From WLMZ01 sp037139095 (lineage in GTDB: Bacteria; Actinomycetota; Acidimicrobiia; Acidimicrobiales; Ilumatobacteraceae), in assembly GCA_037139095.1 (NCBI GenBank), contig JBAXHD010000014.1, positions 1 to 55,232 on the forward strand: a stretch of DNA of 55,232 bases, in the 5' to 3' direction. Every line of letters begins with the position of its first letter. Position 1 is the first letter of the stretch. The position numbers and the translations under genes were made by a program. Below the pieces are notes generated by a model. The model searched no databases, was not told where the DNA came from, and saw only the letters and a program-made list of their open reading frames with translations. Below are positions 22,661-30,236 of this stretch, piece by piece.

Positions 22661-25144
22661 ATGAAGGCCGTCATCATGGCTGGCGGCGAAGGCACCCGAC
22701 TTCGCCCGCTCACATCTAACGCTCCGAAGCCAATGTTGCCCATTGCCAATGTGCCGATGATGGAACACGTCATCAACCTGTTGCGCAAGCATGGCTTCGA
22801 CGAGATTGTCGTCACCGTTGCCTTCTTGGCTAACGCGATCAAGACGTACTTCGGCGACGGCAGCGAGTTCGGCGTCACCATGCACTACGCACATGAGGCC
22901 GTGCCATTAGGTACCGCCGGCAGCGTGGGTAACGCTAGGCATCTCTTGAATGAGCGGTTCTTGGTGATCTCGGGCGACGTCATGACCGACATGGATCTGG
23001 GCGCGTTGGTGGCTTTTCACGACGAGCACAAAGCGATTGCCACCATTGGTCTCACGCCCGTTGAGAATCCACTCGACTTCGGCATCGTGATCACCCGCGA
23101 GGACGGCACTATCGAACGGTTCCTCGAAAAGCCCACGTGGGGTCAGGTGTTCAGTGACACCATCAACACAGGTATTTATGTGCTTGAGCCGTCGATCTTC
23201 GACTACATCCCCGAGGGCCGCTCGGTCGACTTCAGCGGTGAGGTCTTTCCTCAACTGCTCACCGAAGGCCTGCCGTTGTACGGCGCCGTGGCCGAGGGTT
23301 TCTGGGAAGATGTCGGCACGCTCGATGCCTACCTCAGCGCACACAAAGATGTGCTCGATCAAAAGGTTCAACTCGAGATCCCGGGCTTTCGCATCAGCGA
23401 TGGCGTTTGGCTCGGCGAAGGCGCCGAGATCTCGCCGTCGGCTACCGTCACCGGCCCTGCGGTTATTGGGCCTGGTTGCAAGGTCGAGGCCGGATGTTGG
23501 TTGGGTGAGTACACGGTGCTTGGCTCCAACGTGCGTCTGCTCACCGATGTGCACATCGAACGTTCGGTGCTTCACGACAATGTCTACGTCGGCTCAGGGG
23601 TTCGCCTGCGTGGGGCAGTAGTCGGCCGCAGTTGCAGCATCCGCTCGAATGTTCGTATCGACGAAGGTGTGGTGCTGGGCGACTCAGTGTTTGTTGGCAG
23701 CGGCGCTGTGCTCAACGGCGATGTCAAGGTGTACCCGTTTAAGACCATCGAAGATGGCGCTGTGGTGAACACGAGCATTGTCTGGGAGAGTAAAGGCTCG
23801 CGCAGCTTGTTCGGCCGCGACGGTGTCACTGGCTTGGCCAACGTAGACGTCACCCCCGAGTTGGCCGTCAAATTGGCAATGGCTCACGGCACGTCGCTGA
23901 AGAAGGGCACCACGGTCGTGATCTCACGCGACTCCAGTCGCGCTGCGCGCATGCTCAAGCGAGCCATCATGGCCGGACTCAATGCGTCTGGAGTCGATGT
24001 GCTCGACCTCGAGGTAGCCAGTGTTCCGGTTACACGATTTCTCACCCGCTCGCCACGAGCATTCGCCGGGCTCACCGTGCGGTTGCACCAAGACGACCCA
24101 TCGCGCGTCATCGTTCGATTCTTCGACTCGTCGGGTACCGACATCAGCGAAGACGGCCAACGCAAGATCGAGCGGCTGTTCCAACGCGAAGATTTTCGGC
24201 GTGTGCTCGCCGAAGAGATCGGCGACATTCAGTTTCCGCCGCGCGCACTCGAGGAGTACACCGTTGCGCTTGAGGCCACGGTGCAAGCCGATGCCATCCG
24301 TGACAGCAAGTTCAAGCTCGTGGTCGATTACAGCTTCGGCGCCACTTCGCTGGTGATGCCCACGTTGCTCGGCAAGCTCGGCGCCGACGTACTTGCGGTC
24401 AACCCATATGTGTCTACCTCCGACCGTGTTGCCTTCGATCTTGCTGTTGCCAGTGAACGAGTTGGTGGTTTGGTGCGTGCGTCGGGCGCTCACCTCGGTG
24501 CCATTATCGATGCCGACGGCGAACGCCTCACGCTCATCGACAACGAGGGGCGAGTGCTGACCCACGACGAAGCCTTGTTGGCCTTCGTTGATCTGGTCTG
24601 CGGACACTTGCTCGGCGACGCCATTGCCTTACCGGTGAACATCAGTCAGCAGGCGTCGCGTTTGGCCGAGGCGCACGGGGTCAGCGTTGTGCCCACCAAG
24701 ATCTCAATGGCGGCACTGATGGCAGCGGCGATGGAACCAGCGGTTGGCTTCGCCTCCGACGGTGCGGGTGGCTACATCCTGCCGGGCTTTCTGCCAGCGT
24801 TCGATGCTGCGGGTGCGTTGCTCAAGATTCTCGACCTGTTGGCCCGTACCGAACGAACCTTGGCCGAGGTTGTTGCGGGTCTGCCGAAATCACACGTGGT
24901 GCACGAAACAGTGGTGACACCGTGGGAACAAAAGGGCTTAGTGATGCGCAGTCTGGTCGAGATGGCCGGACGCGATGTGGTGCTGGTCGACGGTGTCAAG
25001 GTGATGCACGACGACGGGTGGGTGCTGGCGTTGCCCGACCCCGAGGAACCCGTTACCCACGTGTGGGCCGAAGGTAACACCGACGCAGACTCACGCCGGC
25101 TCGGTCAAGAGTACGCCCGTCGTATCCGTCAGTTGCTTCGCTGA
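22661..25144 (+). CDS. Mannose-1-phosphate guanylyltransferase fused to a degenerate phosphomannomutase-like domain
   Basis: An 827-aa fusion. Residues 1-235 are a nucleotidyltransferase with GGEGTRLRPLT (8-18) and a sugar-phosphate pocket; 245-375 form left-handed beta-helix hexapeptide repeats; 385-827 resemble phosphomannomutase. In a working mutase a TASHNP-type phosphoserine loop is expected; here the matching region reads GLTVRLHQDDPSR, with no such serine motif. The mutase half is therefore probably regulatory or structural. The first domain should make GDP-mannose or a similar NDP-sugar; GDP-mannose would feed mannolipids. GAAGGA precedes the ATG by three bases. The gene follows the phosphatidyltransferase by 13 bases. 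Confidence 0.8.
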   Translation: MKAVIMAGGEGTRLRPLTSNAPKPMLPIANVPMMEHVINLLRKHGFDEIVVTVAFLANAIKTYFGDGSEFGVTMHYAHEAVPLGTAGSVGNARHLLNERFLVISGDVMTDMDLGALVAFHDEHKAIATIGLTPVENPLDFGIVITREDGTIERFLEKPTWGQVFSDTINTGIYVLEPSIFDYIPEGRSVDFSGEVFPQLLTEGLPLYGAVAEGFWEDVGTLDAYLSAHKDVLDQKVQLEIPGFRISDGVWLGEGAEISPSATVTGPAVIGPGCKVEAGCWLGEYTVLGSNVRLLTDVHIERSVLHDNVYVGSGVRLRGAVVGRSCSIRSNVRIDEGVVLGDSVFVGSGAVLNGDVKVYPFKTIEDGAVVNTSIVWESKGSRSLFGRDGVTGLANVDVTPELAVKLAMAHGTSLKKGTTVVISRDSSRAARMLKRAIMAGLNASGVDVLDLEVASVPVTRFLTRSPRAFAGLTVRLHQDDPSRVIVRFFDSSGTDISEDGQRKIERLFQREDFRRVLAEEIGDIQFPPRALEEYTVALEATVQADAIRDSKFKLVVDYSFGATSLVMPTLLGKLGADVLAVNPYVSTSDRVAFDLAVASERVGGLVRASGAHLGAIIDADGERLTLIDNEGRVLTHDEALLAFVDLVCGHLLGDAIALPVNISQQASRLAEAHGVSVVPTKISMAALMAAAMEPAVGFASDGAGGYILPGFLPAFDAAGALLKILDLLARTERTLAEVVAGLPKSHVVHETVVTPWEQKGLVMRSLVEMAGRDVVLVDGVKVMHDDGWVLALPDPEEPVTHVWAEGNTDADSRRLGQEYARRIRQLLR

Positions 25145-25234
25145 TTCGTCATTCTTCTTCAGCTCAGCCTCAAGCAGAGGGTCAGCCTTGCGATTGTTCA
25201 CAAGGGGGTCTCAAGTTGAGTACCGTGTGGGCTA

Positions 25235-25615
25235 ATGAACGTGCCGGACGAGCTGTTGTACTCGAGTGACCATGAGTGGATCCAGATTTCTGGCAACAGA
25301 GCTCGCATGGGAATCACCGACTTTGCGCAAGACGCATTAGGCGACGTTGTGTACGTGCAGGTGCCCGATATTGGTGTCGCAGTCACCCATGGCCAGAGCT
25401 TCACCGAGGTCGAGAGCACTAAGTCAGTATCCGATATCTACGCGCCGGTGTCGGGTGTAGTGGTCGAGGTCAACACTGCGCTTGGTTCTGACCCTGCTGC
25501 GGTGAACAACGACCCCTACGGCGGTGGATGGATCTGCGTCATCGAGATGTCCGACCCCAGCCAGACGGCACAATTGATCGACGCCGTTTCTTATCGCGCG
25601 TTGACCGAAAGCTAA
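25235..25615 (+). CDS. gcvH: Glycine cleavage system H protein
   Basis: The 126-aa lipoyl carrier moves the aminomethyl intermediate between GcvP, GcvT and the lipoamide dehydrogenase. Lys63 in the ESTKSVSD motif is the lipoylation site. The family core (HEWI, GITDFAQDALGDVV, GGGWI) is complete. A TACCGT box lies eight bases before the ATG. As in M. tuberculosis (Rv1826), it is directly followed by a GarA-like FHA gene and a MerR gene. Confidence 0.96.
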   Translation: MNVPDELLYSSDHEWIQISGNRARMGITDFAQDALGDVVYVQVPDIGVAVTHGQSFTEVESTKSVSDIYAPVSGVVVEVNTALGSDPAAVNNDPYGGGWICVIEMSDPSQTAQLIDAVSYRALTES

Positions 25616-25618
25616 GGT
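25613..25618 (+). promoter_or_regulatory. -10 box TAAGGT overlapping the gcvH stop
   Basis: TAAGGT contains the gcvH stop codon and ends seven bases before the GTG of the FHA gene. It could let the FHA-MerR pair be transcribed on its own as a near-leaderless mRNA. Confidence 0.35.
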
Positions 25619-25625
25619 CTGCGCC

Positions 25626-26108
25626 GTGGCCTACGTGTTCTGTAACGATTGCGGACATAGAAATCGCACCGAGTCAAACTTCTGCTCGGTATGTGGCTCC
25701 GCGCTCGATCTCGCATCCGATCACACCATCACGCTGCCCAATGTGGATCCGTTACTCGACGCACCCGGCTCCGCCGACGATGTGCATGTCGATCTCAGTA
25801 CGGTGCCCCGCGACTGCGGTGTTCTCGTGGTGCGCAGCGGGCCGCAGGCCGGCGACCGTTTCTTGCTCAGAGCGGCTGTCACCCATCTCGGCCGGCATCC
25901 CGATAGCGAGATCATGCTCGACGACATCACGGTCTCTCGGCGCCATGCCGAAGTAGAGCGCACAGCTGCGGGGTACGTGTCTCGCGACGCAGGCTCGCTG
26001 AACGGAACCTATGTCAACCAGCAGCGCATCGAAGAAGCTTTGTTAAGCCAGGGCGACGAACTCCAGGTCGGCAAATTCCGGCTCGTCTTTTTTGAGCGGG
26101 CGCAGTGA
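25626..26108 (+). CDS. FHA-domain protein with N-terminal zinc ribbon (GarA-like)
   Basis: A 160-aa protein. In mycobacteria GarA binds metabolic enzymes such as 2-oxoglutarate dehydrogenase and glutamate dehydrogenase, controlled by Ser/Thr kinases. The FHA domain (about 60-155) is closely GarA-like: GRHPDSEIMLDD, TVSRRHAE, GSLNGTYVN and GKFRLVF. Unlike GarA, the N-terminus is a zinc ribbon with Cys6, Cys9, Cys20 and Cys23, and I do not see the ETTS phosphorylation motif; a TIT segment near 37-39 is the only Thr cluster. It sits between gcvH and a MerR gene as in mycobacteria, and overlaps the MerR start. Confidence 0.85.
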   Translation: MAYVFCNDCGHRNRTESNFCSVCGSALDLASDHTITLPNVDPLLDAPGSADDVHVDLSTVPRDCGVLVVRSGPQAGDRFLLRAAVTHLGRHPDSEIMLDDITVSRRHAEVERTAAGYVSRDAGSLNGTYVNQQRIEEALLSQGDELQVGKFRLVFFERAQ

Positions 26109-27235
26109 CCACTATGTCTGAAAATCAGTACCTGTCCATCGGCGAAGTCCTTGGACTGCTGCTCGAGGACTTCCCCGATGTGACGATCTCAAAGATTCGT
26201 TTCCTCGAGAGTCAGGGGTTGATCGAGCCAGAGCGCACGCCGTCTGGATATCGCAAGTTTTACGACCACGATGTCGACCTGTTGCGTGCGATTCTGCACG
26301 AACAAAAAGAGAACTTTCTGCCGCTCAAGGTCATTCGCGACCGCATCGAATCGGGCACCATCGAAACCGATCCCACCGGCGGCCGCACGCCTCCGAGGGG
26401 CATTCGCAATGTCGAAATTCGTGACACCACGGTTCCCGAAGTGCCTCAGCGCGACAGCGTGTTTCGTCGCACCGACGGCGGACCCGAATGGGCCGACGGT
26501 AAAGCGTTGATTCCAGGCGACATTGCTGCGCAGACATCGCGTCATCCTTCGGCGCGGCCAGCTACTGGCTCGGTGCCGGTGACACCACTGGCCCCAATTG
26601 TGTCGGCGGTACCAACTCCAGCGGCTTCGTCCAGGACGGCCGATGATCCCGCAGCATCGTCCGCCGAGGCGCACGTCTCGACGCCGCCGTTGCTTACTGT
26701 GGTGGGCGCACACGAACCTGCAGAGCCGTCACGGCCATCACCCAAGGCTGCAACCAAGCCAGCCCCGCCAGCGGCGCCAGCCAAGCCGGCATCCACAGTT
26801 GCGTCAGCTCAGCCAGCTGCGCCAGCCAAAGCTGCTGCCGCAGACCTGCCTGGGCTGCCCTACAGCCGAGACGAGCTGCGTGTGGCTGCCGAGATTACCG
26901 AAGAGCAGCTCCGCGAGCTTGATGAGTTCGGCGTTGTTCCGTCACGGGGCTCAGGCGCCGATGCCACCTATCAAGCCGACGCAGTCGAGATTGCCCGCAT
27001 TGCTGCACGCTTTCTTGAACAGGGCATCGACGCTCGTCATTTGCGCTCATGGCGTCAGGCTGCCGAACGCGAGTCGGCGTTGTTCGAGCAACGCATCATG
27101 CCGTTGCTGCGTCAGCGCAACCCGCAGTCCCGTCAGCAGGCGCTGCAGACCCTCAGCGAGCTGGCCGAGTTGGGTAACCAACTGCGCGCCGCGATGATCG
27201 AGTCGATGCTGCGTCACCACTTCGACGGGGCCTAA
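26105..27235 (+). CDS. MerR-family regulator, Rv1828-like, with long Ala/Pro-rich linker
   Basis: A 376-aa DNA-binding protein. The N-terminal winged helix (about 5-85) has YLSIGEVLGLL, a KIRFLESQGLI recognition part and SGYRKF. Residues ~140-250 are an Ala/Pro/Ser-rich, probably disordered linker, and a C-terminal helical domain (about 255-376) includes the dimerisation region. M. tuberculosis Rv1828 is only ~247 residues, so the linker accounts for the extra length. The GTG at 26105 overlaps the FHA stop; an ATG at 26114 is an alternative. It probably controls this gcvH-linked operon, but its operator is not identified. Confidence 0.85.
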   Translation: MTTMSENQYLSIGEVLGLLLEDFPDVTISKIRFLESQGLIEPERTPSGYRKFYDHDVDLLRAILHEQKENFLPLKVIRDRIESGTIETDPTGGRTPPRGIRNVEIRDTTVPEVPQRDSVFRRTDGGPEWADGKALIPGDIAAQTSRHPSARPATGSVPVTPLAPIVSAVPTPAASSRTADDPAASSAEAHVSTPPLLTVVGAHEPAEPSRPSPKAATKPAPPAAPAKPASTVASAQPAAPAKAAAADLPGLPYSRDELRVAAEITEEQLRELDEFGVVPSRGSGADATYQADAVEIARIAARFLEQGIDARHLRSWRQAAERESALFEQRIMPLLRQRNPQSRQQALQTLSELAELGNQLRAAMIESMLRHHFDGA

Positions 27236-27294
27236 GAAACTCAGCAGTTTCGCCTTTCGCTTGAGTTCGTTCGCACTCGATCGTGAATGCGAGT

Positions 27295-27300
27295 TACCAT
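27295..27300 (+). promoter_or_regulatory. -10 box TACCAT before the BFN gene
   Basis: TACCAT ends seven bases before GTG 27308. This favours that start over ATG 27287, which would place the box inside the gene. Confidence 0.38.
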
Positions 27301-27307
27301 CACCCAC

Positions 27308-27811
27308 GTGGATATCGCGATGGAGCTTGTTGAGGTTCGAATCGAGCCTCCCGACAACACCCCGGTTGTATTCCTTCGCGAGCAGTCGGGTCGTCATCGT
27401 GGTCTGGCAATCATGATTGGTAACGCCGAGGCGTCATCAATCCATTTTGCGCTCAAGGGTCTCACTGCGCCGCGGCCAATGACCCACGACCTTCTCGTGC
27501 AGTTGCTCACGTTGCTCGATGCAACCGTCGATCGCGTCGTTGTCACCGAGATTCGTGAACACACCTACTACGCCACCATCCACCTGCAGACGGCCGCTGG
27601 GCTTCGCGAACTGTCGAGTCGGCCATCAGATGCCATGGCTATCGCTACACGCACCGGGGCGCCCATCTACGCGACATCTGACCTGCTCGACGAAGTGGGC
27701 CAAGAGCCCGAAGCCGAGCACGCCGAATTGGGTGAGGGCGAAGCCGAGATGATCCTCGATGAGTTCCGCGATTTCATCGAGAACATCAGCCCCGAAGACT
27801 TCAGCAGCTGA
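27308..27811 (+). CDS. Bifunctional nuclease (BFN/DUF151) family protein
   Basis: The protein (167 aa from GTG 27308) belongs to the BFN/DUF151 family, equivalent to Rv1829. Core segments: VEVRIEPPDNTPVVFLRE, LAIMIGNAEA, RPMTHDLL, and RPSDAMAIATRTGAPIY. The C-terminus is acidic (EGEAEMILDEF). Some plant and archaeal members have nuclease activity; bacterial function is not firmly known. Starts at 27287 and 27320 are also possible; 27308 gives a length near that of Rv1829. The gene stands between two MerR genes, in the same order as in mycobacteria. Confidence 0.85.
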   Translation: MDIAMELVEVRIEPPDNTPVVFLREQSGRHRGLAIMIGNAEASSIHFALKGLTAPRPMTHDLLVQLLTLLDATVDRVVVTEIREHTYYATIHLQTAAGLRELSSRPSDAMAIATRTGAPIYATSDLLDEVGQEPEAEHAELGEGEAEMILDEFRDFIENISPEDFSS

Positions 27812-27879
27812 CGCTGTCCCGCGCTGCAGGCGGGTTCGCGCGGTGCGTGAATTTTCGTTTGCGCTCCGCGCGAGAAAGC

Positions 27880-27908
27880 TTGACGGCGCGCGCGGGGTAC
27901 CGTACTGT
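27880..27908 (+). promoter_or_regulatory. Sigma-A-type promoter of the second MerR gene
   Basis: TTGACG (27880-27885), a 17-base spacer, and TACTGT (27903-27908). Transcription would start near 27915, just before an inverted repeat, giving a leader of ~60 bases before the MerR ATG. Confidence 0.6.
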
Positions 27909-27918
27909 GATCCTCCTT

Positions 27919-27942
27919 ACACGGCCGTAACTACGGTCGTGT
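27919..27942. promoter_or_regulatory. Near-perfect 11-bp inverted repeat, probable operator
   Basis: ACACGGCCGTA-AC-TACGGTCGTGT, with one mismatch between the arms. It lies right after the predicted transcription start of the MerR gene at 27976, where a bound repressor would block transcription. As RNA it would form a stem just inside the leader. Autoregulation by the MerR protein is the simplest idea. Confidence 0.55.
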
Positions 27943-27975
27943 GAGCATCATCTTCCCAAGATCACGGAGGCAGCC

Positions 27976-28425
27976 ATGATCGAAGCAGGTTTCAGCGGTA
28001 CCAAAACGGCCAGCATCGTTGGTATCTCGTATCGTCAACTCGATTACTGGGCACGTACCGGATTGGTGCGACCATCGTTGCTCGACGCGGCTGGCAGCGG
28101 TTCGCGTCGCGAGTACTCGTATCGAGATCTTCTCGAACTGCGCGTGATCAAGAATCTGTTAGACGCAGGCATCAAGCTCGCTTCGGTGCGCGAGGTGTTT
28201 AGCTACCTGCGCGAGCACGTGAACTCAGATATTGCTTCGGCGCATATCGTCATCAGCGGAACCAACGTGGTGCTGTGCGACGGCGAAGAACTGATCGACG
28301 TGCTCAAGAAGGGCCAAGGTGTACTCAACGTGTTGCCGTTGGCTGGCGTGAAGAGCGAGATCGATTCGTCGCTCATCAGCATTGTCGGGCCTCACGCTGT
28401 TCCCGAAACGCCCGTAGCGATCTGA
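27976..28425 (+). CDS. MerR-family regulator, Rv1830-like
   Basis: A 149-aa regulator with an N-terminal winged helix-turn-helix (SYRQLDYWARTGLVRPS, about 17-33), a REYSYRDLLELRVIKNLL helix region and a C-terminal ~65-residue domain with alternating beta and helix. The ribosome site GGAGG lies seven bases before the ATG. It matches the position of Rv1830 in mycobacteria. A strong promoter and an inverted repeat upstream suggest its own transcript and autoregulation. gcvT begins five bases after its stop, so the regulator and gcvT are likely one transcript. Confidence 0.88.
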   Translation: MIEAGFSGTKTASIVGISYRQLDYWARTGLVRPSLLDAAGSGSRREYSYRDLLELRVIKNLLDAGIKLASVREVFSYLREHVNSDIASAHIVISGTNVVLCDGEELIDVLKKGQGVLNVLPLAGVKSEIDSSLISIVGPHAVPETPVAI

Positions 28426-28430
28426 CCTCG

Positions 28431-29489
28431 GTGACCGAGCTCAGGTATTCGCCGCTCGATGCGGCGCATCGCGCGCTCGGGGCAAAGATGGTGCCCTTCG
28501 GCGGATGGGACATGCCGCTGTCGTATGCCGGCGGAACAATCGAAGAGCATCTTGCGTGCCGGAGCGGTGCGGTCATGTTCGATGTGTCGCATCTCGGCAC
28601 GGTTCGTGTCACGGGCGCCGACGCCTTCGAGCAATTGCAGCGGGCTTTCACGAACGACCTCGGCAAGATCGCGCCGGGTCGAGCGCAATACACGCATCTG
28701 CTCGACGAGACAGATGCATCGGTGCTCGACGACATCATCGTGTGGTGGGTCGAGTCCGAGATCTTCGATGTGATGCCAAACGCTTCGAATACCGACGGCG
28801 TTCGCAACGCAATCGGCGGTACCGAAACCACTCAGTCACGCGCCGTGATTGCCGTGCAGGGCCCCGAGGCGCGTGCCCGTTTGGCCGGCGTGTTTCCGGA
28901 GGCCGCAGCGGTACAACGATTTTGTGTCGCCACCGTTGTGTGGCAAGGCGTGACCTGCATTGTTGCGGGCACGGGTTACACCGGCGAGGACGGCGTAGAG
29001 ATTGCAGTTCCTGCCAATGCTGCTGCTGCGCTGTGGCAGCAATTGCTCGACGCTGGCATCACGCCCGCCGGACTTGGAGCACGCGACACGCTTCGCCTCG
29101 AAGCAGCATTGCCGTTGCATGGTCACGAGCTTGGGCCAGGTATCACCTCGCTGCAAGCCGGTCTCGGGTGGGTCGTGTCGTGGACCAAGGGTGAGTTCCG
29201 TGGCCGTGCTGCGCTGGCAGCCGAGCGAGCCGGGGGAGTGCCCCGACTGTTGCGAGCAATAGCCACTGAAGGTCGTCGCCCACCGCGCGAAGGGTGTGCG
29301 GTGATCGTGAATGATCAGCAGATCGGTGTGCTCACGAGTGGCAATTTTTCGCCGGTGCTGCAACACGGAATAGCGCTGGCATTTCTGCCGCCCGACATTA
29401 CCAACGGCGCTGCGGTGACCATCGATGTTCGCGGCAGCGCACTCGCTGGCACTGTGGTGGCAGCGCCATTCGTCGCAAAACGAACGTAG
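28431..29489 (+). CDS. gcvT: Aminomethyltransferase (glycine cleavage T protein)
   Basis: GcvT moves the one-carbon unit from the H protein to tetrahydrofolate and releases ammonia. The 352-aa protein starts at GTG 28431 (VTELRYSPL), in line with the family N-terminus. Conserved segments: FGGWDMPLSY, FDVSHLG, FTNDLGKI, GYTGEDGVEI, GARDTLRLEA. The frame is open further upstream but overlaps the MerR gene. It is co-oriented with and five bases from the MerR gene. gcvP is on the other strand 750 bases downstream, so T and P are controlled separately. Confidence 0.95.
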   Translation: MTELRYSPLDAAHRALGAKMVPFGGWDMPLSYAGGTIEEHLACRSGAVMFDVSHLGTVRVTGADAFEQLQRAFTNDLGKIAPGRAQYTHLLDETDASVLDDIIVWWVESEIFDVMPNASNTDGVRNAIGGTETTQSRAVIAVQGPEARARLAGVFPEAAAVQRFCVATVVWQGVTCIVAGTGYTGEDGVEIAVPANAAAALWQQLLDAGITPAGLGARDTLRLEAALPLHGHELGPGITSLQAGLGWVVSWTKGEFRGRAALAAERAGGVPRLLRAIATEGRRPPREGCAVIVNDQQIGVLTSGNFSPVLQHGIALAFLPPDITNGAAVTIDVRGSALAGTVVAAPFVAKRT

Positions 29490-29512
29490 ACCGATAGCCG
29501 TCGAGCGGCGGG

Positions 29513-30184
29513 CTACTTCTTGGCTTGTGAAGCTGTCTTCTTTGCAGGGGCCTTTCTTGCCGGTGTCTTTGTTGCCGGTGCCTTCTTGGCCGGACCTTTC
29601 TTTGCCGCAGCCTTTTTCGTGGCTGGTGCTCTGGTGGTTGCAACTGGCGGTGCCGTCGCTGGCGCTGTGGCAGGGGTCTTAGTCGGCTGTGCTTTGTTTG
29701 AGCCGCCTCGCAGCGCCGACAGTGGGCGCAAGCCGAACAAGCTGCCTGCCGACTCGGCCATCTGAGTGAGCGGTTGCAGGCGAGCGGCGAGGTCGCCCAA
29801 GGTCTCGACGAAGCCAGAGATTTCGCGTGGCAGGTTGATAAGCCCCGGCGAGCTGAGCATTTCGGCGAGGCGCACGAGGCCGGGCGTCACCTTCTCGACG
29901 GGCCCGCTGAGTTGGCTAAACAGTGCGTCGGCAGTCTTGATGCTGCGCGTGACCTGAGGCATGAGTGCTTGAATCGGTTCTTCGACATCGTCGAGCAAAC
30001 GATTGATGCGCACAGTGACACCGTTCAGTGACTCCATCGTTGCATTGAAGGTTTCGACACCGGTGAGGAAATCGTTGACGCCTCGCTTGAACTGGTCGAT
30101 GGTCTTGCCGACTGAGGCGAACGGATTAGCTCCGCCGAAAAGCGCGAGCAGATCACCAAGACCGGGTGCAGAAGATTCAGCCAT
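29513..30184 (-). CDS. Helical protein with Ala/Lys/Pro-rich basic tail (phasin/PhaF-like)
   Basis: A 223-aa protein. Residues ~1-140 are predicted helical with heptad-like spacing of Leu and Val; from ~155 the tail is a long Ala/Lys/Pro/Thr repeat region with KKAPAKK-type units, as in histone-H1-like proteins and the DNA-binding tail of PhaF-type phasins. It could bind nucleic acid with the tail and granules or partners with the helices. This is inferred from composition only. The start at 30184 is supported by TACCGT six bases upstream; the frame extends to 30202. The opposite strand has an Ala-rich ORF caused by the repeats. Confidence 0.65.
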   Translation of the reverse strand: MAESSAPGLGDLLALFGGANPFASVGKTIDQFKRGVNDFLTGVETFNATMESLNGVTVRINRLLDDVEEPIQALMPQVTRSIKTADALFSQLSGPVEKVTPGLVRLAEMLSSPGLINLPREISGFVETLGDLAARLQPLTQMAESAGSLFGLRPLSALRGGSNKAQPTKTPATAPATAPPVATTRAPATKKAAAKKGPAKKAPATKTPARKAPAKKTASQAKK

Positions 30185-30190
30185 GTGGCA

Positions 30191-30196
30191 ACGGTA
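30191..30196 (-). promoter_or_regulatory. -10 box TACCGT (minus strand), leaderless spacing
   Basis: On the minus strand TACCGT is followed by six bases and the ATG at 30184, in the 52-base gap after gcvP. Confidence 0.5.
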
Positions 30197-30236
30197 ACGC
30201 ATAGCGTCGGCGCGTCATTGAGATGCCGATGCGTGC

